Shown here: piece after piece, positions 1-8,508 of the stretch | How the letters are laid out: each line of letters opens with the position of its first letter | How positions within the stretch are numbered: position 1 is the first letter of the stretch | Program-made: the position numbers and the translations under genes | Source of the DNA: an uncultured Planktomarina sp. | GTDB taxonomy: Bacteria > Pseudomonadota > Alphaproteobacteria > Rhodobacterales > Rhodobacteraceae | Direction: 5' to 3' | NCBI GenBank assembly: GCA_905182425.1 | Contig: CAJJBP010000008.1 | Span: 19,362-83,361, forward strand | DNA length: 64,000 nucleotides | The notes under the pieces: generated by a model | What the model saw: the letters and a program-made list of their open reading frames with translations, nothing else | The model's database searches: none | Told to the model about the DNA's origin: nothing

Positions 1-536
1 GTGCGAGGGGGATTGCCCACGTCCCAGAGGATCGCCAGCGTGAGGGTCTGATTATGGATTTCACGGCCTGGGAAAATGCAATTTTTGGCTATCATCGGGA
101 CCCCAATCACCAATTAAATCGCTTTTTGATGAATAACGCTGCGATTCGTGAGGAAACTGCCGCCAAAATGGCTCGCTTCGACGTAAGGCCACCAAATCCA
201 AACTTGACAGCTAAGAACTTTTCAGGCGGCAATCAGCAAAAAATTGTCTTGGCACGGGAGATAGAACGTAATCCTGATTTGCTTTTAGTGGGCCAGCCTA
301 CTCGTGGCGTTGATATTGGTGCGATTGAATTCATTCATAAACAAATTGTAGCGTTGCGTGATCAGGGCAAAGCAATCTTACTTATTTCAGTTGAATTAGA
401 TGAGATTTTATCATTATCGGACAGGGTTGCAGTAATGTTTGATGGTCAAATTATGGGTGAACGAGACCCCTTAAAAACGAATGAAAAAGAGCTGGGCCTG
501 TTAATGGCAGGTATCATCAGTGAGGCAAAAGAATGA
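1..536 (+). CDS. ABC transporter ATP-binding protein, nucleoside/simple-sugar type (5' end outside window)
   Basis: Only the C-terminal part is present; the reading frame is open from base 3 to the TGA at 534-536. It holds the second nucleotide-binding domain of a tandem ABC ATPase of the NupO/RbsA kind: a signature motif FSGGNQQK near residue 75 of the visible part, a Walker B-like stretch (PDLLLVGQPTRGVD) and a switch region (LISVELDEI). In this family the ATPase powers import through two BPD_transp_2 permeases, which follow directly downstream; the first overlaps this gene by 17 bases. The substrate (nucleoside, base or related compound) is inferred from family and permease type only. The N-terminal half, including its Walker A motif, lies upstream of the window. 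Confidence 0.9.
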   Translation, partial: ARGIAHVPEDRQREGLIMDFTAWENAIFGYHRDPNHQLNRFLMNNAAIREETAAKMARFDVRPPNPNLTAKNFSGGNQQKIVLAREIERNPDLLLVGQPTRGVDIGAIEFIHKQIVALRDQGKAILLISVELDEILSLSDRVAVMFDGQIMGERDPLKTNEKELGLLMAGIISEAKE

Positions 537-1668
537 ATCTAAATCATTTTTTGAGTACAATGTTTGGAGCGCTCTAATGGATGTAATGCCAAAATGGGCT
601 GATGTGGTCCTCGTTCCCCTCTTTTCTCTTGTATTAGCAGCGTTTTTATCAGCCCTTCTGATATTAGCGATTGGGGAAAGTCCCGGTGAAGCACTTAAGC
701 TTATGGTTGAAGGTACTTTGTTACGCTCAGCGGGCTGGGGTTATATGCTTTACTATACTACAAATTTTATTTTTACTGGGCTCGCTGTTTCAATCGCTTT
801 TCATGCCTCACTATTTAATATTGGGGGTGAGGGCCAAGCAATGATGGGTGGCTTGGGAGTGTCCCTCGTTTGCCTGTTCATCCCGTGGCCACATTGGAGC
901 CTCGCCATTGTTGGAGCATCGGTGGGTGCAGCTGTGTTTGGAATGATTTGGGCTGGTTTACCTGCATATCTGCAAGCCAAGAGGGGTAGCCACATTGTAA
1001 TTACCACCATCATGTTTAATTTTATTGCGGCTGGTATTTTGAACTTTTTCCTTGTTGGCGCCCTCAAGCCAAAAGGAAGTATGGATCCCGCAACAGCAAA
1101 CTTCCCCGCCAGTACGCATTTGCCGACATTTGAAGATATGGCTCAGCTCTTAGGTTTCGAAAAAATGTTTCGGTCGGCGCCGGCAAATGTTAGTTTTTTT
1201 ATTGCCCTGTTGGCCTGTGTAGTAGTTTGGTACTTAATCTGGCGGTCCCCATTAGGTTACGAGATCCGTGCTTTGGGTAAGTCTGGGCCAGCTGCACGCT
1301 ACGCCGGTGTGGGCTCAGTCAAGATTATTATGATTACAATGATGATTTCTGGTGCGCTTTGCGGATTAATGGCAGTAAATACCACGCAGGGAGAGAGTGA
1401 ACGCCTTATTTTAAACTTTACCGAAGGTGCGGGGTTTATAGGGATAGCCGTTGCTCTTATGGGACGCAGTCATCCTGTCGGTGTGTTTTTAGCGGCGCTT
1501 TTGTTTGGGTTTTTGTATCAAGGTGGCGCTGAACTTGCTCTATGGACGAAAATTCCACGCGAAATGATCATAGTGATACAGGCCTTGGTTATTTTGTTCA
1601 CTGGAGCGTTAACCTTGATGGTAAGAGCTCCGCTTGAGCAACTATTTTTTGCGATACGGCGGGGATAA
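520..1668 (+). CDS. ABC transporter permease, NupP-like (nucleoside/simple-sugar family)
   Basis: A 382-residue inner-membrane permease with many hydrophobic segments and the family hallmark FNIGGEGQAMMGG near residue 100, placing it in the BPD_transp_2 family next to YufP/NupP. Translation starts at GTG 520 inside the end of the ATPase gene, an overlap of 17 bases that points to coupling. A better-looking ATG at 533 is out of frame. With the next gene it should form the heterodimeric channel of an importer, energised by the preceding ATPase. The substrate-binding lipoprotein of this set is not visible and may lie upstream of the window. Confidence 0.88.
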   Translation: MRQKNESKSFFEYNVWSALMDVMPKWADVVLVPLFSLVLAAFLSALLILAIGESPGEALKLMVEGTLLRSAGWGYMLYYTTNFIFTGLAVSIAFHASLFNIGGEGQAMMGGLGVSLVCLFIPWPHWSLAIVGASVGAAVFGMIWAGLPAYLQAKRGSHIVITTIMFNFIAAGILNFFLVGALKPKGSMDPATANFPASTHLPTFEDMAQLLGFEKMFRSAPANVSFFIALLACVVVWYLIWRSPLGYEIRALGKSGPAARYAGVGSVKIIMITMMISGALCGLMAVNTTQGESERLILNFTEGAGFIGIAVALMGRSHPVGVFLAALLFGFLYQGGAELALWTKIPREMIIVIQALVILFTGALTLMVRAPLEQLFFAIRRG

Positions 1669-1673
1669 CAGAA

Positions 1674-2813
1674 ATGGACTTTCTTATACTGATTCAAGTC
1701 CTTGACAGCACTCTTCGATTGGCAACACCTCTACTACTCGTCTGTCTGGCTGGGCTATTTTCTGAACGCGCTGGAATTTTTGATATTGGTCTCGAGGGCA
1801 AAATACTGGCTGCTGCTTTTGTGTCGGCTGCAGTTGCCTATACTACTGGATCAGTTTGGGTGGGACTATTGGCGGGAATTGGGGCCTCGGTTATGTTATC
1901 CGCAATTCACGGATTGGCTTCCATTACCTTAAAAGGGGACCAAATTATTTCTGGTGTGGCTATAAACTTTTTAGCTGCTGGCCTCACTGTGGTAGTAGCG
2001 CAGGCTTGGTTTGGTCAAGGTGGAAGAACACCGCCCTTACAATCTGGTGGACGATTTGAGCCAATAAATTTTCCTGGTGCTATTCCATCCAAGGAGATGG
2101 CTGATGTTGGGCCGGTCATGCAGTTATACTCTGAGCTGTTATCTGGCCATTCTCTTTTAGTTTATGTGGCTCTGCTCACAGTTCCGCTGTCATGGTTTGT
2201 GCTCTATCAAACGCGGTTTGGTCTGCGGTTGCGCGCAGTGGGTGAAAACCCAGCAGCGGTTGATACAGCTGGTATATCTGTTGTTGGGATGCGCTATGCG
2301 GCAGTTATTATCTGTGGGGTGTTATGCGGTATTGCAGGAGCGTATATCGCTACTGCTTTACAGGCCAGTTTCACGAAAGATATGTCAGCAGGACGAGGGT
2401 TTATTGCTTTGGCAGCGCTAATCTTTGCAAAGTGGCGCCCTTGGTATGCACTAGGAGCGTGTCTGTTGTTTGGATTTTTCTTTGCGATTGATAATCGGTT
2501 CCAAAATATTTTATTACCTGCCTGGTCCTTGAGTGGGGTTCTCCTACTTACCGCATTTGGCCTAGCCGGATATGTTTGGCGTAAAGATCTTCTTGATAAA
2601 ATTGTACTTGGTGGGCTCGGTTTGGGAGTTGCATTTGTATCTGTTTTGATCGTCGCTAGCGCTTGGAGTGCGGGTCTCAGTACACAAATTAAGATTCCAG
2701 TCGTATTTATCCAATCGCTCCCCTACATCCTCACAGTCGTTGTTTTGGCGGGCTTCGTTGGGAAAGCGATTCCACCGCGGTCGGGTGGAGTTCCCTACGT
2801 CAAGGAAAAATAA
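1674..2813 (+). CDS. ABC transporter permease, NupQ-like (nucleoside/simple-sugar family)
   Basis: A 379-residue membrane permease starting six bases after the previous gene. The N-terminal motif RAGIFDIGLEGKIL (about residues 32-45) is the NupQ/YufQ counterpart of the motif in the first permease. It is about 55 residues longer than the paralogous permease at 17226-18202, because of an extra hydrophobic C-terminal region (roughly residues 300-370) that ends in a charged tail PYVKEK. It completes the ABC importer begun at the left edge. Three genes are packed with overlap or short spacing, so one transcript is likely. The exact substrate cannot be read from the sequence. Confidence 0.87.
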   Translation: MDFLILIQVLDSTLRLATPLLLVCLAGLFSERAGIFDIGLEGKILAAAFVSAAVAYTTGSVWVGLLAGIGASVMLSAIHGLASITLKGDQIISGVAINFLAAGLTVVVAQAWFGQGGRTPPLQSGGRFEPINFPGAIPSKEMADVGPVMQLYSELLSGHSLLVYVALLTVPLSWFVLYQTRFGLRLRAVGENPAAVDTAGISVVGMRYAAVIICGVLCGIAGAYIATALQASFTKDMSAGRGFIALAALIFAKWRPWYALGACLLFGFFFAIDNRFQNILLPAWSLSGVLLLTAFGLAGYVWRKDLLDKIVLGGLGLGVAFVSVLIVASAWSAGLSTQIKIPVVFIQSLPYILTVVVLAGFVGKAIPPRSGGVPYVKEK

Positions 2814-2920
2814 GTCCAGAAAAAACCATTTGTTAAGTCCAGACCGCTGAACCCTGTAATAATATGAATGTATTCTGATCAACCCCTTGCCGCACTGCTG
2901 CGATGGGTCTAAGCGGCGTC

Positions 2921-3841
2921 ATGTATATCTACCTGCCCATTGCTGAAGTTTCTGTTAACGCCTTTATCCTTCTTGGATTAGGTGGCCTGGTTGGCGTACT
3001 GTCTGGCATGTTTGGAGTTGGTGGTGGTTTCCTTATGACACCGCTTTTGTTCTTCATCGGTATTCCTCCAGCTGTTGCAGTGGCGACTGAGGCAAACCAA
3101 ATTGTAGCCTCATCTTTCTCAGGTGTTCTGGCACATTTGAAGCGCAAAAATGTTGATTTCAAAATGGGTGGAGTCTTACTTATTGGTGGCCTTATAGGTG
3201 CCGGTTTAGGCGTTTTCATTTTCAACTATCTCAAAAGTATGGGGCAGGTGGATCTGCTTGTGAAGCTCTGTTATGTTGTTTTTTTGGGCATAGTTGGTGG
3301 CTTAATGTTCATTGAGAGCCTTGGGGCGTTGCGAAATGCTAATAAGTCAAACGTCCTTATAAAAAAGCGTCCCAAGCGCACTTGGATACATGTTCTACCC
3401 TTTAAGATTCGGTTTCGAGTTTCAGGCCTTTATATATCTGCAATTCCACCGGTATTAGTGGGAATATTGGTTGGTATCTTGGCGGCTATAATGGGCGTCG
3501 GTGGTGGATTTATTATGGTGCCAGCAATGATCTATCTGCTAGGGATGCCAACGCGCGTAGTAGTTGGTACGTCTCTTTTTCAAATTATTTTTGTAACGGC
3601 ATTCACGACGATGCTTCACGCAACAACCAACTTTACTGTCGACATTGTTTTGGCGGTATTGTTGCTGGTCGGCGGGGTCATTGGGGCGCAATTTGGCACC
3701 ATGATTGGCTCGAAGCTTAAAGCTGAGCAACTTAGAATTTTATTGGCGGCGATGGTACTTCTCGTTTGTGGAAAACTAGCGTTCGACCTCGTTATACAAC
3801 CGAGTGAGCTATTTAGCCTTGGTAAAGTTAGTGGTCACTGA
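2921..3841 (+). CDS. TauE/SafE family sulfite/anion exporter
   Basis: A polytopic membrane protein of about 306 residues with the duplicated TauE/SafE architecture: the glycine-rich helix GMFGVGGGFLMTPLL near the N-terminus and its repeat IMGVGGGFIMVPAM in the second half. The family exports sulfite, sulfonates or other small anions. I prefer ATG 2921 (MYIYLPIAEV), as close Rhodobacteraceae relatives start with this sequence; an in-frame ATG at 2903 would add six residues, and neither has a strong ribosome site. The stop overlaps the start of the next gene by one base (TGATG). The pair is probably co-transcribed. Confidence 0.88.
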   Translation: MYIYLPIAEVSVNAFILLGLGGLVGVLSGMFGVGGGFLMTPLLFFIGIPPAVAVATEANQIVASSFSGVLAHLKRKNVDFKMGGVLLIGGLIGAGLGVFIFNYLKSMGQVDLLVKLCYVVFLGIVGGLMFIESLGALRNANKSNVLIKKRPKRTWIHVLPFKIRFRVSGLYISAIPPVLVGILVGILAAIMGVGGGFIMVPAMIYLLGMPTRVVVGTSLFQIIFVTAFTTMLHATTNFTVDIVLAVLLLVGGVIGAQFGTMIGSKLKAEQLRILLAAMVLLVCGKLAFDLVIQPSELFSLGKVSGH

Positions 3842-4612
3842 TGCGTAGCTTTTTTGGATATCTCTCTCTGGCCCTTCTTACCTTGGTGAGCCCTGTTTTG
3901 AGCCAAGAAATTGTTCTTGGTTTATCTAAGGATAAAATTGGGATTACTGCTTTATTTGATGGTTCAGATATTTTGATTTTTGGTGCTGTAAAACATGGTG
4001 AAACTTTAGGTGATGACTCCTCCTCTAGAAGTTGCTATCACTGTCGCGAGCCCGCTGGCCCCGGTAACAGTGCGACGCAAAGAAAAGCGCCTGGGTATTT
4101 GGGTTAATGTAGATTCAGTTACGGTGGATCTTGCTCCAAACTTTTATGCTGTTGCAACCACAGGACCGTTCTCTGACGTTGTTAGCAAAGTTGAAGACTT
4201 ACGCTATAAGATTTCCGTTCCACAGATGATCCGTTTAGTTAGTGCGCCAGTGGATGTCGATGATCCTACCGTATTTGCAGAGGCTGTGTCACGTATTCGT
4301 GAAAACCTAGGTCTTTACCAAACATTACCTAATGCGGTGGTGCTCCAAGACGATACTTTGTTTTCGTCATCCGTTCGCCTACCTGCGAATTTGGTTGAAG
4401 GGGAATACACGGCGCGCATTTTTTTGACGCGTAGTGGCAAAGTCGTAGCAACCCACCAAACTAGTATCGATGTGCGTAAAGTTGGAATTGAACGTTGGCT
4501 TTATAATCTTGCACATGAGCATCCAGTTTATTATGGACTAATGTCACTAGCGATTGCGATTTTTGCCGGATGGGCCGCAGCAGCAGTTTTTCGTCTTGTA
4601 CGAGGCGCATAA
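3841..4612 (+). CDS. TIGR02186 family membrane protein, with an internal frameshift
   Basis: Two overlapping reading frames (from 3841 and from about 4010) together encode one protein of about 256 residues of the alphaproteobacterial TIGR02186 family, function unknown. The first frame gives a signal peptide (SLALLTLVSPVLSQ) and the start of the extracytoplasmic domain (LFDGSDILIFGAVK). The second continues with PLEVAITVASPLAPVTVRRKE, then RIFLTRSGKVVATHQT and one C-terminal membrane helix (LMSLAIAIFAGWAAAAVFRL). The change of frame falls between about 3995 and 4020 and fits one inserted or two missing bases. The family normally sits behind a TauE/SafE exporter, as here, which suggests a partner role. 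Sequencing error or a recent mutation are both possible. Confidence 0.78.
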
Positions 4613-4689
4613 CACTTTGAGCTTGTGTGCATGCGAAAGCTATTTGCCACCATGCTAAATGCTTTTTTAGTTTCAGCCTAACCTGCTGA

Positions 4690-4715
4690 CGAAAGTTTTC
4701 GGACTTTTTCTTTTT
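4690..4715. terminator. Weak candidate hairpin terminator between convergent genes
   Basis: CGAAA (4690-4694) and TTTCG (4697-4701) form a short stem followed by a T-rich run. It lies between two genes that converge, where a terminator is expected, but the stem is short and the loop tight, so this is tentative. Confidence 0.3.
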
Positions 4716-4739
4716 CCAGATTATCCGGTGCCCTGCATA

Positions 4740-5312
4740 TTACGGCAGGTAATTGATGCATTCGACAGTCCATCTGCCATTATTTTCTTTTAAATGCGTG
4801 ACGCTAAAATTATCAATTTTATGCGCAAGACAATCATAGGGTAGGGCACTCGAGGCTCTTTGAACTTGTGTGAGAATAATTCCAAAATGGGCAACGGCAA
4901 TAATACTTGGATGAGATCTTGTCAGGCGGTCAACTGCGGGGCGTGCCCTAGCAGCTGCCATGTTCCAGCTCTCACCATTAGGTGCCACGACATCACCGGG
5001 CTGTTCCCAGTACTGACGGCTCAGTTGCGGGTGTGTCTTGGCTACGTCACTGAAGTGCCGCCCGTCCCAATCACCAAAATTGAATTCTCTAAAATTAGGC
5101 TCATGAGGTAACTGTTTGCGGCTTTTTCTCAATGCGCCGGCTGTCGAAATAGCGCGGTTCAGGTCGGAGGATACCACCACAGCGTCGTCTGGCAAGTAGG
5201 CTGCAACCCGATTGATTAGCGCCTGGTCTGAGAGATCTGCAGGTACATCGCGCCAGCCGACGAACGTTTTTTCATGTGTTGGTCCATGCCTGACCCAAAA
5301 CCAATCAGTCAT
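4740..5312 (-). CDS. Histidine phosphatase family protein, probable alpha-ribazole phosphatase (CobC-like)
   Basis: A 190-residue cytoplasmic protein of the phosphoglycerate-mutase/histidine-phosphatase fold. The catalytic RHG motif is at residues 8-10 (WVRHGPTHEKTFVGW), the second arginine is in SSDLNRAIST, and the later histidine is in VAHFG. Its start shares one base with the stop of cobU, so the two are translationally linked. That neighbour supports a role in dephosphorylating alpha-ribazole phosphate in cobalamin nucleotide-loop assembly. Other histidine phosphatases share these motifs, so the substrate is inferred from context. Confidence 0.75.
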   Translation of the reverse strand: MTDWFWVRHGPTHEKTFVGWRDVPADLSDQALINRVAAYLPDDAVVVSSDLNRAISTAGALRKSRKQLPHEPNFREFNFGDWDGRHFSDVAKTHPQLSRQYWEQPGDVVAPNGESWNMAAARARPAVDRLTRSHPSIIAVAHFGIILTQVQRASSALPYDCLAHKIDNFSVTHLKENNGRWTVECINYLP

Positions 5313-5842
5313 TATGCACCTTTCAGCTTTTGAGGTAGACCGGCGGTAACAAAATAAACTTCTTCGGCATGTAAGGCCAAGAGTTGATTAAGATGCCCTT
5401 GATGTTTCATAAATGTGCGTGCCATGGCATTGTCTGGTGTTATTCCTTGCCCCACCTCATTACTGACAATTATCACTGGGCAGGGTGCCCGCTGCAGCGT
5501 TGCGCTCAGCGAGCTGCATGATTTTTTTATATCTCGATCATCCATCATAAGGTTACTCAACCAAAGCGTAACGCAGTCGAGCAGTATAATCTCGCCAGGC
5601 TGCGCTTCCAAGAGAGCGGCTTCAACCTCTAAAGGTACCTCAACAGTTTTCCATTCTGGTCCACGCTGAACCTGATGTGATTTAATTTTTGCGCGCATTT
5701 CAGCATCCCAGGCTTGGGCTGTTGCGATGTACCGACGGGGTCTGCCAGATTGAACGATCAAGTCTTCAGCAAACTGAGATTTCCCAGAGTTAGTCCCTCC
5801 TAAAACCAATGTTACAGCTGATATATAATTTTCTGTTTTCAT
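5312..5842 (-). CDS. cobU: Adenosylcobinamide kinase/adenosylcobinamide-phosphate guanylyltransferase
   Basis: A 176-residue protein matching the CobU/CobP family in length and motifs. It has an N-terminal P-loop GGTNSGKSQFAE, the RYIATAQAWDAEMRAKI segment carrying the region that includes the guanylylation site, the LLDCVTLWLSNL strand and VSNEVGQGITP. The enzyme phosphorylates adenosylcobinamide and then attaches GMP, giving AdoCbi-GDP. The start is an ATG with a ribosome site AGGTGG a few bases upstream on the minus strand. It is the first gene of a two-gene unit with the histidine phosphatase downstream. It ties in with the B12-dependent ribonucleotide reductase at 34585. Confidence 0.93.
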   Translation of the reverse strand: MKTENYISAVTLVLGGTNSGKSQFAEDLIVQSGRPRRYIATAQAWDAEMRAKIKSHQVQRGPEWKTVEVPLEVEAALLEAQPGEIILLDCVTLWLSNLMMDDRDIKKSCSSLSATLQRAPCPVIIVSNEVGQGITPDNAMARTFMKHQGHLNQLLALHAEEVYFVTAGLPQKLKGA

Positions 5843-5854
5843 TTTCCACCTAAG

Positions 5855-5884
5855 TGATCTGAATTTGACTGGTCCACGTAATAT
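5855..5884 (+). promoter_or_regulatory. Candidate RpoE-type (ECF) promoter upstream of rpoH2
   Basis: TGATCT at 5855-5860, then 18 bases, then TAATAT at 5879-5884. This resembles the RpoE consensus reported for Rhodobacter sphaeroides (TGATCC, about 18 bases, TAAGA), whose targets include rpoHII. The match is partial, and is inferred from spacing and position 45 bases before the start codon. Confidence 0.35.
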
Positions 5885-5928
5885 TAATTATAACAAGTTT
5901 TTTTTAAACGTGACTCGGAGAAATCGCC

Positions 5929-6807
5929 ATGCCTTTGGATGTACAAAGTGAAAATTTCTTACCCCGAACAGCAATGAAGGCGGAAATGCTGGATGCAGAA
6001 ACGGAATTAAAACTCGCATATGCTTGGCGGGATGAACGCTGCGAAAAAAGTCTTCACCGATTAATTAATGCTTATATGAGGTTAGCAATTTCTCAGGCAG
6101 CTAAATTTAAAAGGTATGGTGCTCCAATGGGGGATCTAATTCAAGAAGCTGGATTAGGCCTAATGAAAGCTGCAGACAAATTTGACCCAGATCGCGGTGT
6201 TCGGTTTTCTACCTACGCAGTTTGGTGGATCAAAGCTTCAGTTCAAGAGTATGTAATGCGGAATTGGTCAATGGTACGGACTGGCTCGACCAGCCCTCAA
6301 AAGTCTTTATTTTTTAATATGCGAAGAGTGCAGGCGAGACTAGAACGAGATGCCAGTAATGATGGGGAAGCACTCGATCGTCATCAAATACAACAGTTAA
6401 TAGCCCAAGATTTGGGTGTCCCGTTGCATGATGTTGTAATGATGGATGGACGTCTATCAGGTTCAGATTTTTCTTTGAACGCGACTCAGTCGAGTGAAGA
6501 TGAAGGTCGTGAATGGATTGATACTCTGGAGGATGAAAATGCTCAGGGTGCTACTTGTGTTGAGGTAGATCATGATCAAGCTGCATTGCGCGATTGGTTG
6601 CTTCAGGCGATGGCATGTTTGAGTGATCGCGAGCAGTACATCATCCGGGAGAGAAAGTTGATCGAAGCGCCTCGGACGTTGGAAAGCCTTGGAACGGAGA
6701 TGGGGCTGTCTAAAGAAAGAATCCGTCAGGTAGAGGCTGCGGCGTTTCGCAAAATGCGGGCGACTCTGGATGAGGAAATGCCAGAAGCCGGTGCATTTTT
6801 CCATTAA
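5929..6807 (+). CDS. rpoH2: RNA polymerase sigma factor of the sigma-32 family, RpoH2 type
   Basis: A 292-residue sigma-70 family protein. Region 2 is clear (DLIQEAGLGLMKAADKFDP, then RFSTYAVWWIKASVQEYVM, about residues 69-110). The RpoH-specific box follows (QKSLFFNMRR, about 124-133). Region 4 ends the protein with a helix-turn-helix (LSKERIRQVEAAAFRKMR, about 255-280). In Rhodobacteraceae one of two RpoH proteins (RpoHII) answers singlet-oxygen and oxidative stress; this gene order with coaBC and dut matches that paralog. The start has a CGGAGA ribosome site. The assignment to RpoH2 rather than RpoH1 rests on context and divergence, so it is likely but not certain. Confidence 0.88.
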   Translation: MPLDVQSENFLPRTAMKAEMLDAETELKLAYAWRDERCEKSLHRLINAYMRLAISQAAKFKRYGAPMGDLIQEAGLGLMKAADKFDPDRGVRFSTYAVWWIKASVQEYVMRNWSMVRTGSTSPQKSLFFNMRRVQARLERDASNDGEALDRHQIQQLIAQDLGVPLHDVVMMDGRLSGSDFSLNATQSSEDEGREWIDTLEDENAQGATCVEVDHDQAALRDWLLQAMACLSDREQYIIRERKLIEAPRTLESLGTEMGLSKERIRQVEAAAFRKMRATLDEEMPEAGAFFH

Positions 6808-6862
6808 GTAGCATCACGTGCTGGGTCTTGCAGAGCAGGGCTTGGCTGCGTAACTATTGTTT

Positions 6863-8053
6863 ATGGATGCGAAAACAATCATTTTGATTATTTCTGGTGG
6901 TATAGCCGCTGTGAAAATTCCTGAATTGATACGCCGATTGCGTGATCAGGGTCGAAGTGTAATCCCAGTGATGACTAAGGCCGCTCACGAATTTGTTACA
7001 CCCTTGTCAGTTTCGGCTCTCGCCGAGCATAGAGTGTACACAGATCTTTTTGATCTGACAGATGAGGCTGAGATGGGACATATTGAGTTGTCACGCTCTG
7101 CCGATATTGTCCTTGTCGCGCCAGGTACCGCAAATTTGGTAGCGAAGATGGCACACGGTTTTGCTGATGATTTGGCGTCAACTCTTTTGTTGGCCACTGA
7201 CACTCCTGTGATAATTGCGCCATCAATGAACGTCCGTATGTGGGAACATCCGACAACATGCCGCAATCTCGCACAGTTGCGTGCGGATGGCGTGCGTGTG
7301 ATTGGCCCAAACAAGGGCGTGATGGCGTGTGGTGAGTTTGGTTATGGCCGGATGGCTGAAGTAACTGAAATATTGGGCGCAGTTGATGGGTTTTTTAAAG
7401 TGGGTCCACTTCAAGGCAAACATGCCCTTGTGACATCGGGTCCAACCCATGAGCCTATAGACCCTGTGCGCTACATCGCTAATAGGTCGTCTGGTGCGCA
7501 GGGGACTGCAATCGCCGCGGCTCTGCGCGATTTGGGTGCGCGTGTAAGTTTTGTGACCGGCCCTGCAGATGTGGCTTCGCCTTCGGGGGTTGAGATTCAT
7601 CGGGTCCAGACGGCTGTAGAAATGTTGCAAGCTGTGCGATCTATTTTACCTGTAGATGTCGCTGTCTGTGCGGCTGCAGTTGCAGATTGGCGTATGGCTA
7701 GTGCTCATGATCAGAAAATGAAAAAAACGACGTCGGGACCTTTGCCTAATCTAGAGTTCGCTGAGAACCCAGATATTCTAGCTGACCTTTCAAAGGGAGT
7801 GCATAGACCTCGGTTGGTAGTGGGCTTTGCTGCGGAAACAGAATACGTTATAAAGAATGCGACCGCGAAGCGATTGCGGAAGGGCTGCGATTGGATTGTG
7901 GCAAATGATGTATCTTCTGACACTGGTGTAATGGGTGGACAGAAAAATACTGTGACTTTGATTGACGATAACGGTGCTGAGGCTTGGGATGAGATGCCCA
8001 AGGAGGGCGTGGCAAAAAGGCTTGCGTTGCGCATCGCACAGGACTTGAAATGA
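6863..8053 (+). CDS. coaBC: Bifunctional phosphopantothenoylcysteine decarboxylase/phosphopantothenate-cysteine ligase
   Basis: A 396-residue two-domain enzyme of coenzyme A synthesis. The N-terminal CoaC flavoprotein half shows ISGGIAAVK, the active-site histidine region, SMNVRMW and the substrate clamp with ACGEFGYGRMAE. The C-terminal CoaB half shows TSGPTHEPIDPVRYIANRSSG and AAAVADWR. It converts 4'-phosphopantothenate plus cysteine (with CTP) to phosphopantetheine. ATG 6863 is preferred over the TTG two codons earlier. Its stop overlaps the dut start by four bases (ATGA at 8050-8053), indicating one operon. Confidence 0.95.
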   Translation: MDAKTIILIISGGIAAVKIPELIRRLRDQGRSVIPVMTKAAHEFVTPLSVSALAEHRVYTDLFDLTDEAEMGHIELSRSADIVLVAPGTANLVAKMAHGFADDLASTLLLATDTPVIIAPSMNVRMWEHPTTCRNLAQLRADGVRVIGPNKGVMACGEFGYGRMAEVTEILGAVDGFFKVGPLQGKHALVTSGPTHEPIDPVRYIANRSSGAQGTAIAAALRDLGARVSFVTGPADVASPSGVEIHRVQTAVEMLQAVRSILPVDVAVCAAAVADWRMASAHDQKMKKTTSGPLPNLEFAENPDILADLSKGVHRPRLVVGFAAETEYVIKNATAKRLRKGCDWIVANDVSSDTGVMGGQKNTVTLIDDNGAEAWDEMPKEGVAKRLALRIAQDLK

Positions 8054-8508
8054 GACCTCAAATAACATTTTCTTGGGACGATGGCGCTGACCAGACCTTA
8101 GGATTGCCTCGTTATGAAACAGCAGGCGCAGTCGGCGCGGACCTGAAAGCAAACTTAGTTAATAGTGGGTCAGTTAAAATAAACCCAGGTGCGCGGGCAT
8201 TGATCTCCACTGGTTTGCGATTGGCAATTCCAATAGGTTTCGAAGTGCAGATTAGGCCTCGGTCGGGACTTTGTTTAAAATATGGCATCACAGTTGCGAA
8301 TACGCCTGGTACGATCGACAGTGATTACCGTGGACCCTTGGGAATAATCTTGTTGAATGTAGGCCAAGATTCTTTCGTGGTGATGCATGGTGATCGCATT
8401 GCCCAAATGGTTGTGGCGCCAGCCGTCCAAGCTGACTTTTCAGAGGTCGAAATTCTGAATGGAACTGTTCGTGGTCAAGGTGGGTTCGGCTCGACTGGTA
8501 TAAATTAA
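8050..8508 (+). CDS. dut: Deoxyuridine 5'-triphosphate nucleotidohydrolase
   Basis: A 152-residue trimeric-type dUTPase, which hydrolyses dUTP to dUMP and pyrophosphate, keeping uracil out of DNA and feeding dTMP synthesis. All five motifs are visible: AGAVGADLKANL (I), PRSGLCLKYG (II), NTPGTIDSDYRGPL (III), GDRIAQMVV (IV) and the C-terminal P-loop-like RGQGGFGSTG (V). The length is standard. The coaBC-dut pairing by four-base overlap is typical of alphaproteobacteria. The stop overlaps the next start by one base. Confidence 0.96.
   Translation: MRPQITFSWDDGADQTLGLPRYETAGAVGADLKANLVNSGSVKINPGARALISTGLRLAIPIGFEVQIRPRSGLCLKYGITVANTPGTIDSDYRGPLGIILLNVGQDSFVVMHGDRIAQMVVAPAVQADFSEVEILNGTVRGQGGFGSTGIN

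Noticed and set aside
801..1067. Antisense open frame within the first permease
   Set aside because: No start signal or family pattern; it mirrors the codon bias of the permease gene.
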